Assembly: GCA_934202525.1 (NCBI GenBank)
Contig: CAKPYB010000009.1
Location: 40,110 to 104,109 of the forward strand
Source of the DNA: an uncultured Prevotella sp.
Lineage (GTDB): Bacteria; Bacteroidota; Bacteroidia; Bacteroidales; Bacteroidaceae
Direction: 5' to 3'
Length of the DNA stretch: 64,000 nucleotides
Translations under genes and position numbers: made by a program
The notes under the pieces: generated by a model
Told to the model about the DNA's origin: nothing
Databases searched by the model: none
What the model saw: only the letters and a program-made list of their open reading frames with translations
In this document: positions 27,007 to 36,794 of the stretch, one piece after another
Layout: each line of letters opens with the position of its first letter
How positions within the stretch are numbered: position 1 is the stretch's first letter

Positions 27007-27234
27007 TTATCTTTTAGAAATTAACAAACCTATTATAAATAAAATGACAGTTAAGAAAACACCCCAAAATATCGCCCAGTAAGAATCTTCCTGATTGGTC
27101 TGAACTATACCAAACAGAGCCGCCATCCCACCTAATACCATTACAGTAAAAGTGGATTTACTCATATCAAAGAAATACTTTACTACTGTTTCTCTGACAA
27201 ACTTTGCCTTTTCCTTTTCTTCTTTTGCTTCCAT
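27007..27234 (-). CDS. Small DUF6722-like membrane protein (second copy)
   Basis: A 75-aa protein: charged N-terminus (MEAKEEKEKAKFVRETVVKY), two transmembrane helices (about 28-46 and 52-71) and a short basic end. Same length and layout as the gene at 2220-2447 but low direct identity. First gene of a unit with a micropeptide and DUF3256. A TAATTTTG box at 27252-27259 implies a leader of only about 10 nt. Function unknown. Confidence 0.6.
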   Translation of the reverse strand: MEAKEEKEKAKFVRETVVKYFFDMSKSTFTVMVLGGMAALFGIVQTNQEDSYWAIFWGVFLTVILFIIGLLISKR

Positions 27235-27251
27235 ATTTCTCTATTTTCCGA

Positions 27252-27259
27252 CAAAATTA
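27252..27259 (-). promoter_or_regulatory. -7 box for DUF6722-micropeptide-DUF3256 unit
   Basis: TAATTTTG on the minus strand, 17 nt before ATG 27234. Confidence 0.45.
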
Positions 27260-27325
27260 CGGAAAATAAATGTAACTTGCAAATGATTTGCTCATTTTCT
27301 TTCGAAATTTAACCTAAAAAAGACG

Positions 27326-27363
27326 AAAAAGAGGAAAGCGCTTCATTACGAAACACTTTCCTC
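27326..27363 (-). terminator. Terminator of ppdK
   Basis: Eight-base stem GAGGAAAG/CTTTCCTC (27331-27338 with 27356-27363) with UUUUU following on the minus strand. Confidence 0.75.
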
Positions 27364-27407
27364 TAATTATCTAATCATTAATCGTACAATCTTCTTTCAG
27401 AAGAGAT

Positions 27408-30128
27408 TTACTCCTCAACAGCAGCCTGCGCCGCAGCAAGTCTGGCGATTGGCACGCGGAATGGAGAGCATGAAGCATAGTTCATACCGACCTTAGCACA
27501 GAACTTAACTGATGAAGGCTCACCACCGTGCTCACCGCAGATACCTGTGCGGAGGTTAGGACGGGTAGCACGACCATTCTCTACTGCCATCTTGATAAGC
27601 TGACCAACACCTTCCTGGTCGAGAACCTGGAATGGGTCAACCTTCAGAATCTTCTTCTCCATGTATGCAGGGAGGAATGAAGCGATGTCGTCACGAGAGT
27701 AACCGAAGGTCATCTGTGTCAAGTCGTTAGTACCGAATGAGAAGTACTGAGCCTCCTCTGCAATCTGACCTGCAGTAAGGGCAGCACGAGGAATCTCGAT
27801 CATAGTACCAATCTCAAATTCTACCTCTACGCCGTACTCAGCGAATACTTCCTTAGAAGTAGCGAGGATGATAGCCTTCTGCTGCTTGAGCTCCTGAACG
27901 GTACCGATGAGCGGAACCATGATTTCAGGACATGGGTTGTAACCCTCCTTCTTCAACTCGCAAGCTGCACCGAGGATGGCACGGGTCTGCATGGCTGTAA
28001 TCTCAGGGAATGTAATACCGAGACGGCAACCACGATGACCGAGCATAGGGTTGTTCTCTGCCAGAGAGTTTACACGCTTCTTGATTTCCTCTACACTTAC
28101 GCCCATCTCCTTAGCCATGGTCTGCTGACCAGCCAAATCGTGAGGTACGAATTCGTGGAGAGGTGGGTCGAGCAAGCGGATGTTCACGTGGCAGCCATCC
28201 ATTGCCTTGAGAATGCCGTAGAAGTCAGCCTTCTGATATGGGAGGAGCTTGGCAAGTGCCTTCTCACGACCCTCAACAGAGTCTGCCAGAATCATCTCAC
28301 GCATGGCAACAATCTTCTGATCATCGAAGAACATGTGCTCTGTACGTGTCAGACCGATACCCTTGGCACCGAATGCACGGGCTACCTCAGCATCGTGTGG
28401 AGTATCCGCATTGGTACGGATTTCCATCTTTGTATATTTGTCGCAGAGGTCCATCAGCTCCTTGAAGTCGCCTGAAAGCTCTGCAGCCTTTGTCTCAATC
28501 TGTCCTGCGTAAACCTGACCAGTAGAACCGTTCAGAGAGATGTAATCACCCTCCTTGTAAACTACGCCCTCGATCTCAACAGTCTTAGACTTGTAGTCAA
28601 CGTTGATAGAGCCGGCACCTGATACACAACACTTACCCATACCACGGGCTACAACGGCAGCGTGAGAAGTCATACCACCACGAGCGGTAAGGATACCCTC
28701 AGCAGCAGACATACCAGCGAGGTCTTCAGGAGAAGTCTCGATACGAACCATGATGACCTTCTTGCCGTCCTCGTGCCACTCCTGAGCATCGTCAGCATGG
28801 AATACGATCTGACCGCAGGCAGCACCTGGAGATGCAGGGAGACCCTGAGTGATGACCTTAGCCTTAGAGAGCGCCAACTTATCGAACACAGGATGCAAAA
28901 GCTCATCGAGCTTCTGTGGCTCACAGCGGAGGATAGCAGTCTTCTCGTCAATCATGCCCTCGTGGAGGAGATCCATGGCAATCTTCACCATAGCTGTACC
29001 TGTACGCTTACCGTTACGGGTCTGGAGGAACCAGAGCTTGCCTTCCTGTACGGTAAACTCCATATCCTGCATATCGTGATAGTGGTGCTCCAGCTTATCC
29101 TGCAGCGCATCGAGTTCCTTATAGAGTTCAGGCATAGCCTCTTCCATAGAAGGATACTTGGCAGCACGCTCCTCTTCAGAGATACCTGCACGCTCAGCCC
29201 AGCGCTGAGAACCGATCTTTGTAATCTGCTGTGGAGTACGGATACCGGCTACCACGTCCTCACCCTGTGCATTGATAAGATACTCACCATTGAAGAGATT
29301 CTCACCATTACCAGCGTCACGTGAGAAGCAAACACCTGTAGCAGATGTATCGCCCATATTACCGAATACCATCGCCATGACAGATACGGCAGTACCCCAC
29401 TCATCAGGAATACCTTCCATCTTACGATAGAGGATAGCGCGCTCGTTCATCCAAGAACGGAACACAGCGCAGATAGCACCCCAGAGCTGATCGATTGGGT
29501 TGGTAGGGAAATCCTGACCAGTCTGCTCCTTGATGGCAGCCTTGAAGAGTTCAACGAGCTTCTTGAGCGACTCTACAGAGAGGTCCTTGTCAAGTGTAAC
29601 GCCCTGCTCTTCCTTCACCTTTTCGATGATAGCCTCAAATGGGTCGATATCTTCCTTGTTTACAGGCTTCAATCCCATAACGACGTCACCGTACATCTGT
29701 ACGAAACGGCGATATGAATCGTATACGAAATGAGGATTACCGGTCTTCTTGACCAATCCCTCAGCAACTTCGTCATTCAAACCGAGGTTGAGGATAGTAT
29801 CCATCATACCAGGCATAGATGCACGTGCACCTGAGCGTACTGATACGAGGAGCGGATTCTCTACAGAACCGAACTTGCTGTTCATCAAAGCCTCAGTATG
29901 AGCCACAGCAGCCATCACTTCGTCCTGGAGAAGTTCTTTGATTTTTTCCTCACCCACTTCATAATATTCATTACAAGTGTCTGTAGTAATGGTGAAACCT
30001 GGAGGAACAGGTACACCAATCAGGTTCATTTCGGCAAGGTTTGCGCCTTTACCACCAAGTACTTCTCGCATTTGGGCATTGCCTTCTGCTTTTCCGTTTC
30101 CGAATGTATAAACTCTTTTTTCGTTCAT
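27408..30128 (-). CDS. ppdK: Pyruvate, phosphate dikinase
   Basis: Interconverts pyruvate + ATP + Pi and phosphoenolpyruvate + AMP + PPi, linking glycolysis and gluconeogenesis. A 906-aa protein in the expected order: N-terminal ATP-grasp domain (YTFGNGKAEG, GGKGANLAEM), phosphohistidine swivel domain with TARGGMTSHAAVVARG (His at about 488), and C-terminal TIM-barrel PEP/pyruvate domain with ITAMQ..., FGTNDLTQMTFG and the catalytic Cys in GICGEHGG. Somewhat longer than the usual ~875 aa. It has its own promoter (30186-30193) and terminator. Confidence 0.96.
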   Translation of the reverse strand: MNEKRVYTFGNGKAEGNAQMREVLGGKGANLAEMNLIGVPVPPGFTITTDTCNEYYEVGEEKIKELLQDEVMAAVAHTEALMNSKFGSVENPLLVSVRSGARASMPGMMDTILNLGLNDEVAEGLVKKTGNPHFVYDSYRRFVQMYGDVVMGLKPVNKEDIDPFEAIIEKVKEEQGVTLDKDLSVESLKKLVELFKAAIKEQTGQDFPTNPIDQLWGAICAVFRSWMNERAILYRKMEGIPDEWGTAVSVMAMVFGNMGDTSATGVCFSRDAGNGENLFNGEYLINAQGEDVVAGIRTPQQITKIGSQRWAERAGISEEERAAKYPSMEEAMPELYKELDALQDKLEHHYHDMQDMEFTVQEGKLWFLQTRNGKRTGTAMVKIAMDLLHEGMIDEKTAILRCEPQKLDELLHPVFDKLALSKAKVITQGLPASPGAACGQIVFHADDAQEWHEDGKKVIMVRIETSPEDLAGMSAAEGILTARGGMTSHAAVVARGMGKCCVSGAGSINVDYKSKTVEIEGVVYKEGDYISLNGSTGQVYAGQIETKAAELSGDFKELMDLCDKYTKMEIRTNADTPHDAEVARAFGAKGIGLTRTEHMFFDDQKIVAMREMILADSVEGREKALAKLLPYQKADFYGILKAMDGCHVNIRLLDPPLHEFVPHDLAGQQTMAKEMGVSVEEIKKRVNSLAENNPMLGHRGCRLGITFPEITAMQTRAILGAACELKKEGYNPCPEIMVPLIGTVQELKQQKAIILATSKEVFAEYGVEVEFEIGTMIEIPRAALTAGQIAEEAQYFSFGTNDLTQMTFGYSRDDIASFLPAYMEKKILKVDPFQVLDQEGVGQLIKMAVENGRATRPNLRTGICGEHGGEPSSVKFCAKVGMNYASCSPFRVPIARLAAAQAAVEE

Positions 30129-30185
30129 AATTGTTATAGGTATATATTTTATTTCGTTTTACGTTGCTAACTATTAATTGTAATG

Positions 30186-30193
30186 CAAAGATA
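30186..30193 (-). promoter_or_regulatory. -7 box for ppdK
   Basis: TATCTTTG on the minus strand, 57 nt before ATG 30128. Confidence 0.6.
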
Positions 30194-30391
30194 CGATTTT
30201 TATTTGATACTACCAAACTTTTATACGCTTTTTTGCTATCCCGAGATTACATTTTATACTGTTGACGCACACACGGGCAGAAAATTAACAATCCCGTATA
30301 CGATAGAAAGATATTTGACGAATCTGAAAGTGCGTCTCTCGGGATTGCAGCCTGCATTCTGATGTTTTTTACCTCCCTGCCGATGCGCCCG

Positions 30392-30478
30392 AAACTGCGT
30401 CACGACGTAGCGATGGCTACGTCCCGACGCAGAGCCAGACACGTCGCGACGTAGCAACGGCTGCGTCGGGACGCAGTT
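30392..30478. repeat. Two tandem GC-rich palindromic repeat units
   Basis: Each unit is a stem-loop of about 40 nt: first CTGCGTCACGACGTAGC with GCTACGTCCCGACGCAG (15 of 17 paired), second GTCGCGACGTAGC with GCTGCGTCGGGACGCAG. The GC content contrasts with the AT-rich surroundings. This looks like an interspersed palindromic element, not coding. Confidence 0.6.
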
Positions 30479-30535
30479 TTAAAGGTAAAAGGGTAAAAAG
30501 GTAAAAAGGTAAAAAAGGATTTAAAGGTAAAAGGA
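30479..30535 (+). repeat. GGTAAAA microsatellite array C
   Basis: Units of GGTAAAA(A) directly after the palindromic element and before the long inverted repeat. Not attached to a gene end here. Confidence 0.65.
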
Positions 30536-30540
30536 TTGTG

Positions 30541-30850
30541 GGGCGATAACAAAAGTAACAAAAGTAACAGGTAACTTCTGATGTAAAAATGTGAATGTGA
30601 ATGTGAATTTGAAATGTAAATGAATGCATGTAATGATATTAATATCATTTAATTCTTATATAATAAGGTACGCGCGTACGTACAATTAAAATATATATTA
30701 TCAAAAATCATCAATAAACAGCCATAACAAAAGGATACACATGACAGTCCGTTCTCTTCACTTACATTTCAAATTCACATTCACATTCACATTTTCACCA
30801 TTACAAGCACAGAATGTTACCTGTTACTTTTGTTACTTTTGTTATCGCCC
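30541..30850. repeat. Long two-block inverted repeat
   Basis: Block 1: 30541-30575 is the exact reverse complement of 30816-30850 (35 bp; contains AAAAGTAAC twice). Block 2: 30586-30619 is the exact reverse complement of 30762-30795 (34 bp; contains GTGAAT repeats). The spacers between blocks differ (10 and 20 nt). GGTAAAA-type arrays lie outside both arms in mirror orientation. The 142-nt centre is AT-rich with small palindromes (GATATTAATATC, GTACGCGCGTAC) and no ORF. A MITE-like or recombination-derived element. Confidence 0.75.
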
Positions 30851-30861
30851 CGGCATTTTTT

Positions 30862-30897
30862 TACCTCTTTACCCTTTTACCTTTTTACTTTTAAAAG
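30862..30897 (-). repeat. GGTAAAA microsatellite array D
   Basis: TTTTTACC/TTTACCC units in mirror orientation to array C, just outside the right arm of the inverted repeat and about 45 nt upstream of the rlmD promoter box. Confidence 0.6.
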
Positions 30898-30940
30898 CAA
30901 ATAATTCGGGACAACTCTTGCATTTCTCATAAAATTGCAG

Positions 30941-30948
30941 TATCTTTG
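30941..30948 (+). promoter_or_regulatory. -7 box for rlmD
   Basis: TATCTTTG, 27 nt before ATG 30976. Confidence 0.6.
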
Positions 30949-30975
30949 CACCCATAAAAAATACAAAACATTATT

Positions 30976-32427
30976 ATGGCAAGAAAACGTAAACCATTAC
31001 CTCTGTTAGAGAACATCACCATCGAGGCCGTAGCAGCCGAGGGTAAGTGCATCACACGAGTAGACGATCAGGTCGTCTTCGTACCATTCTGTGTGCCAGG
31101 CGATGTTGTCGACTTGCAGGTAGTAAAGAAGAAACATAAGTACTGCGAAGCCAAGGTGGTTCGCTTCATCAAGAAGAGCGAGGTGCGCCAGGAGCCTATG
31201 TGCGAGCACTTCGGTATCTGCGGCGGATGCAAATGGCAGAACCTGCCTTACGAGGAGCAGATCAAGGCTAAGCAGAAGCAGGTAGAGGACCAGCTCACCC
31301 GCATCGGAAAGATTGAGCTCCCAGAGTTCCGACCTATCATGGGTAGCGTGAAGACTCAGGAGTACCGCAACAAGATAGAGTTCGGATGCAGCAACAAGCG
31401 ATGGTTCACCGCCGAGGAACTGGCTCAGCTCCCTCAGAAAGAGGATGATACCGTAACATCACTCAAGGAGCGCCACGCCCAGAACGCCATCGGTTTCCAT
31501 ATCACCGGAGCCTTCGACAAGATTTATCCTATCAAGAAGTGCTGGCTGATGGATGACCTCTGCAACGAGATCCGCAACTTCGTATTCGAATATGCTGATT
31601 CTCACGACTATACCTTCTACGACCTGCGTGAGCAGCACGGTTTGCTGCGCAACATGATGATCCGTAATTCGAACACCGGAGAGTGGATGCTCGTCTTCCA
31701 GTTCCACTACGATGAGGAGGGCGATGAGCAGAGAGCATTGGAGCTGATGCAGCAGGTGGCTGACAAGTTCCCTCAGATTACATCGCTCATGTATGTAGAC
31801 AACCAGAAGGGCAACGATACCATCAACGACCTGGAACTCAGCCTCTTCAAGGGCAACGACCACATCTTCGAACTGATGGAAGACCTGAAGTTCAAGGTGG
31901 GTTCTAAGAGCTTCTACCAGACCAATACCGAGCAGGCTTACCACCTCTACTGCGTGGCTCGCGAGTTTGCCAACCTCACCGGCGACGAGCTGGTTTACGA
32001 CCTCTATACCGGCACCGGAACCATCGCCAACTTCGTGGCTCACAAGGCAAAGAAGGTAATCGGTATCGAATACGTGCCAGAGGCCATAGAGGATGCCAAG
32101 GTGAATTCTCAGGTGAACAACATCGAAAACACCCTCTTCTATGCAGGCGATATGAAGGATATCCTGACCAACGATTTCATCGCGCAGCATGGTCGTCCTG
32201 ATGTCATCATCACCGACCCTCCACGTGCCGGAATGCACCCAGACGTAATAAACGTGATTCTGAATGCAGCCCCAAAGCGCATCGTATACGTAAGCTGCAA
32301 CCCAGCTACCCAGGCACGCGACCTGCAGCTGATGGATGCCCAGTATAAGGTAGCAGCCGTTCAGCCGGTGGATATGTTCCCTCATACCCCTCACGTAGAG
32401 AACGTGGTATTGCTCGAAAAGAGATAA
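30976..32427 (+). CDS. rlmD: 23S rRNA (uracil1939-C5)-methyltransferase
   Basis: SAM-dependent m5U methyltransferase of the RlmD/TrmA/RlmCD family. A 483-aa protein with N-terminal TRAM domain (about 8-65), the four-cysteine iron-sulfur motif (CEHFGICGGCKWQ with Cys in the RQEPMC segment), the SAM motif YDLYTGTGTIANF, and the catalytic block TDPPRAGMHPDVIN...YVSCNPATQARDL with the nucleophilic Cys at about 438. The exact target (1939, 747 or tRNA 54) cannot be settled from sequence alone. Followed 25 nt later by a porin gene on the same strand. Confidence 0.9.
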   Translation: MARKRKPLPLLENITIEAVAAEGKCITRVDDQVVFVPFCVPGDVVDLQVVKKKHKYCEAKVVRFIKKSEVRQEPMCEHFGICGGCKWQNLPYEEQIKAKQKQVEDQLTRIGKIELPEFRPIMGSVKTQEYRNKIEFGCSNKRWFTAEELAQLPQKEDDTVTSLKERHAQNAIGFHITGAFDKIYPIKKCWLMDDLCNEIRNFVFEYADSHDYTFYDLREQHGLLRNMMIRNSNTGEWMLVFQFHYDEEGDEQRALELMQQVADKFPQITSLMYVDNQKGNDTINDLELSLFKGNDHIFELMEDLKFKVGSKSFYQTNTEQAYHLYCVAREFANLTGDELVYDLYTGTGTIANFVAHKAKKVIGIEYVPEAIEDAKVNSQVNNIENTLFYAGDMKDILTNDFIAQHGRPDVIITDPPRAGMHPDVINVILNAAPKRIVYVSCNPATQARDLQLMDAQYKVAAVQPVDMFPHTPHVENVVLLEKR

Positions 32428-32452
32428 ACCTAGAAATCAAAATAGAAACAAG

Positions 32453-33643
32453 ATGAAGAAAACCATCATCATGGCGCTCATGGCTGCAGCTTCGGTCTCA
32501 GCCAGCGCCCAGCAGAAGCAGACCATCGAAATACCATCATGGTTGAGCAACGTGAAATTGTCGGGTTATGGAATGACCCAGTATCAGTACAACGGACAGA
32601 AAGATGCTGAATCCAACTCATTCAACATCCGTATGGCGCGTATCTCTCTCGAAGGTCGCATAGCAGGCGACTTCTACTGGAAGACTCAGATTCAGTTCAA
32701 CGGCAACACCTCTACCCTCGGTTCCAGTCCGAGAATGGTGGATCTGTTTGCTGAATGGCAGAAATATGAATACTTCAAGGTGAAGATTGGTCAGTTCAAG
32801 AACCCGTTCACCTTTGAGAATCCGATGCACCCTATCGACCAGGGTTTCATGGGATATTCACAGAACGTGAGCAAGCTGGCTGGTTTCAGCGACCGTGCCG
32901 GAGAGCATGCATCCAACGGCCGTGACATCGGTTTGCAGTTCCAGGGTGATTTCCTCAAGAATGCCAACGGCAGAAACCTGCTGCACTATCAGATTGGTGT
33001 ATTCAACGGACAGGGAACAAACACCAAGGACGTTGACCAGCAGAAGAATGTGATTGGTGGTGTATGGATAATGCCAGTAAGCGGTATGCGCATCGGCGCC
33101 TTCGGATGGACCGGTTCTTATGCAAGAAAGGGTAATTGGACAGAAACTGTTGCTGACCCAACCTCTAGCGTAACCCCTGATGCTACCAAAGAGATTACGC
33201 ATACCAACGAAGTTCGCAGCCTCAACCAGAACCGCTACGCCTTCTCTTTCGAATATAAGAAAGATGGCTGGACCGTACGTTCTGAGTACATCCACTCTAC
33301 CGGCAAGGCTTTTGCCAAGAGCATCACCAACTTCAACGATGCCAACGCCAAGGATTGCACCATCAACGAGAAGATTGGCGACAAGGCACAGGGTGTATAT
33401 GGATTGGTTATCGCCCCATTGGCTCAGCTGCCAAAGAACAGCCGTATCGACGTGAAGGCACGTTACGACATGTATCAGCCTAACGGCAAGAGCAACATGC
33501 AGAGAACCCAGTATGAGGCAGGTTTGAACTTCCACATCGGCAAGCGAATCTCTATCCTTACCGAGTATGCGCTCATCAACGACAAGACACTCGCGAAGCA
33601 CAATTACTCCATGGCAGATGCCGAGGTTTGCTTCAGATTCTAA
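32453..33643 (+). CDS. Outer-membrane porin, OprO/OprP-like
   Basis: A 396-aa beta-barrel. Signal peptide at residues 1-19 (MKKTIIMALMAAASVSASA), then a barrel rich in alternating aromatic/polar strands (LSGYGMTQYQY, MARISLEGRI) and C-terminal aromatic YSMADAEVCFRF. The N-terminal section with FKVKIGQFKNPFTFENPM fits the phosphate-selective porin O/P superfamily; substrate unknown. Probably co-transcribed with rlmD (25 nt gap). It ends at a terminator shared with the convergent DUF3078 gene. Confidence 0.82.
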   Translation: MKKTIIMALMAAASVSASAQQKQTIEIPSWLSNVKLSGYGMTQYQYNGQKDAESNSFNIRMARISLEGRIAGDFYWKTQIQFNGNTSTLGSSPRMVDLFAEWQKYEYFKVKIGQFKNPFTFENPMHPIDQGFMGYSQNVSKLAGFSDRAGEHASNGRDIGLQFQGDFLKNANGRNLLHYQIGVFNGQGTNTKDVDQQKNVIGGVWIMPVSGMRIGAFGWTGSYARKGNWTETVADPTSSVTPDATKEITHTNEVRSLNQNRYAFSFEYKKDGWTVRSEYIHSTGKAFAKSITNFNDANAKDCTINEKIGDKAQGVYGLVIAPLAQLPKNSRIDVKARYDMYQPNGKSNMQRTQYEAGLNFHIGKRISILTEYALINDKTLAKHNYSMADAEVCFRF

Positions 33644-33653
33644 CAGATACAAC

Positions 33654-33686
33654 AAAGGCTCGCTCCTGCTACAGGAACGAGCCTTT
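33654..33686. terminator. Terminator between porin and DUF3078 genes
   Basis: Stem AAAGGCTCG.TCCTG / CAGGA.CGAGCCTTT with loop CTA, mirrored T/A-rich flanks. Serves both convergent genes. Confidence 0.75.
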
Positions 33687-33712
33687 ATTGTGTTTACTGT
33701 CAACAACTTATC

Positions 33713-34996
33713 CTAGAACGAATAAGAGAAACCTACTGACATGAATTCCTTAAACTGCCAATAGCTATCATCATCCTTGCGCTTCACACCATCGTCGAAA
33801 CGCGGATAGAGGAAGATATTGGTAGAAATATAGCGGTTAAACTGGAAGGTAATGGTGTTTTCCCACTCTATTTCAGCACGCTTGTAAGTGGTGTATCCCC
33901 AAAGACGGGTCTTCCACTTGATATTATCCGCTATTTGCCACGACAGGTCGAAGGTACACTCAGAACCGTAATCGGTCATGCCATGCTTCCCCTCATCCAG
34001 TCCGTACCGCGTAGCCAGCGACGCTCTGCCCACATACTTCCAGTTGAAAGCCAGAGGAGCCAGATGAGCACTACCTTTCAGGCGATGATGGAACCAGTCT
34101 ACATTATAATCCATACCGACAGAGAGGTTCAGATTGAATGGCGAGAAGAAATCGGAATAAACCGTCTTATCGTTACTCTTGTAACCATGCGTAAACTGAG
34201 TCTGGCCAATCAGCTGGATGGTATAATACCACTTTCTGGAAGCCTGCAGACCGAGTTTTCCGGTGTATCGGATCATATCGTCGCTCGTTTTCAACGTATG
34301 AACCGTATCACCCTTCGAAGTCTGATAACCCAGGCGCATCTCCACCTTATTATCCCATTTTACCTTCTGCTTGTTATTGTAGTTGGCAAACATCGTCACT
34401 CTTCCGAGCACCGAATAATTACTCTCACCACCCTTATACCAGTTGTCAGAAACATAGTTTTGCAGGAACTGGAGATAATAATCGCCACCTATGGTCCAGA
34501 AGTTAGGACGGGTGATGACGATATCCATCGGAGCCGCATCCACCTCAATCGCCTTCGGAGCCACCTGCTCTACGATATCAGGATGATTCTTCTTCGGTTT
34601 GCTCTGCGCAGCCAGCGGTGCCCCCACCTCCTTGAGATGAGACTCAGTATTGCGCACCAGGTCGGGACGCTTGAGATATACCTCCATCAGCGTCTGGTCG
34701 AGCATCGTTCCGAGCGAATCCTTCACCCCATCCTGAGTCTTGAGTCGCAACATGCGTGCTGCCGGACCATGATAAAACGTGAGCGGCGTGAAGAGCTGAG
34801 CATATCTGCTGTCCCCGGAATCCATCTTCATGGAATCGATGCACTGACGGCACTTCAAGAGCGAATCGGCATAGATTTCAGCCAACCTGTTCTTCGATGC
34901 CTCTCCAGCCTCCACCTTCTTCAATTTGCGCTGGGCAGAAACAGGCGTCAGAGCCGAAAGGAACGCAAGAACGAGTAATCCAAATTTTATTTTCAT
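33713..34996 (-). CDS. DUF3078 family outer-membrane-type protein
   Basis: A 427-aa exported protein. Signal peptide at about 1-21 (MKIKFGLLVLAFLSALTPVSA), an N-terminal region rich in Lys and Asp (23-160), then the DUF3078 block from WTIGGDYYLQFLQNYVSDNWYKGG through repeated beta strands (YNNKQKVKWDNKVEMRLGYQ). The C-terminus FMSVGFSYSF looks like a barrel end. Function unknown, Bacteroidetes-specific. Promoter box at 35021-35028. Confidence 0.8.
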   Translation of the reverse strand: MKIKFGLLVLAFLSALTPVSAQRKLKKVEAGEASKNRLAEIYADSLLKCRQCIDSMKMDSGDSRYAQLFTPLTFYHGPAARMLRLKTQDGVKDSLGTMLDQTLMEVYLKRPDLVRNTESHLKEVGAPLAAQSKPKKNHPDIVEQVAPKAIEVDAAPMDIVITRPNFWTIGGDYYLQFLQNYVSDNWYKGGESNYSVLGRVTMFANYNNKQKVKWDNKVEMRLGYQTSKGDTVHTLKTSDDMIRYTGKLGLQASRKWYYTIQLIGQTQFTHGYKSNDKTVYSDFFSPFNLNLSVGMDYNVDWFHHRLKGSAHLAPLAFNWKYVGRASLATRYGLDEGKHGMTDYGSECTFDLSWQIADNIKWKTRLWGYTTYKRAEIEWENTITFQFNRYISTNIFLYPRFDDGVKRKDDDSYWQFKEFMSVGFSYSF

Positions 34997-35020
34997 ACCT
35001 TAATTTTATAAATTTGGGCA

Positions 35021-35028
35021 CAAAGGTA
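35021..35028 (-). promoter_or_regulatory. -7 box for the DUF3078 gene
   Basis: TACCTTTG on the minus strand, 24 nt before ATG 34996. Confidence 0.55.
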
Positions 35029-35092
35029 ATAAATAATTCATAAATCTATGCCCTTTATTAGGAATATTTTTGCTCATTTCACAAAAATGTCG

Positions 35093-35100
35093 TAACTTTG
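35093..35100 (+). promoter_or_regulatory. -7 box for pyrG
   Basis: TAACTTTG, 34 nt before the GTG start at 35135. Confidence 0.55.
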
Positions 35101-35122
35101 CAGCCAAATTATTCTAATTTAA

Positions 35123-36739
<1,617 letters not shown>

Positions 36740-36794
36740 ATATTAGGAGTTAAAGGAGTGATCCCCTTTACTCCTTTAATTTCAAATTTTAAAA

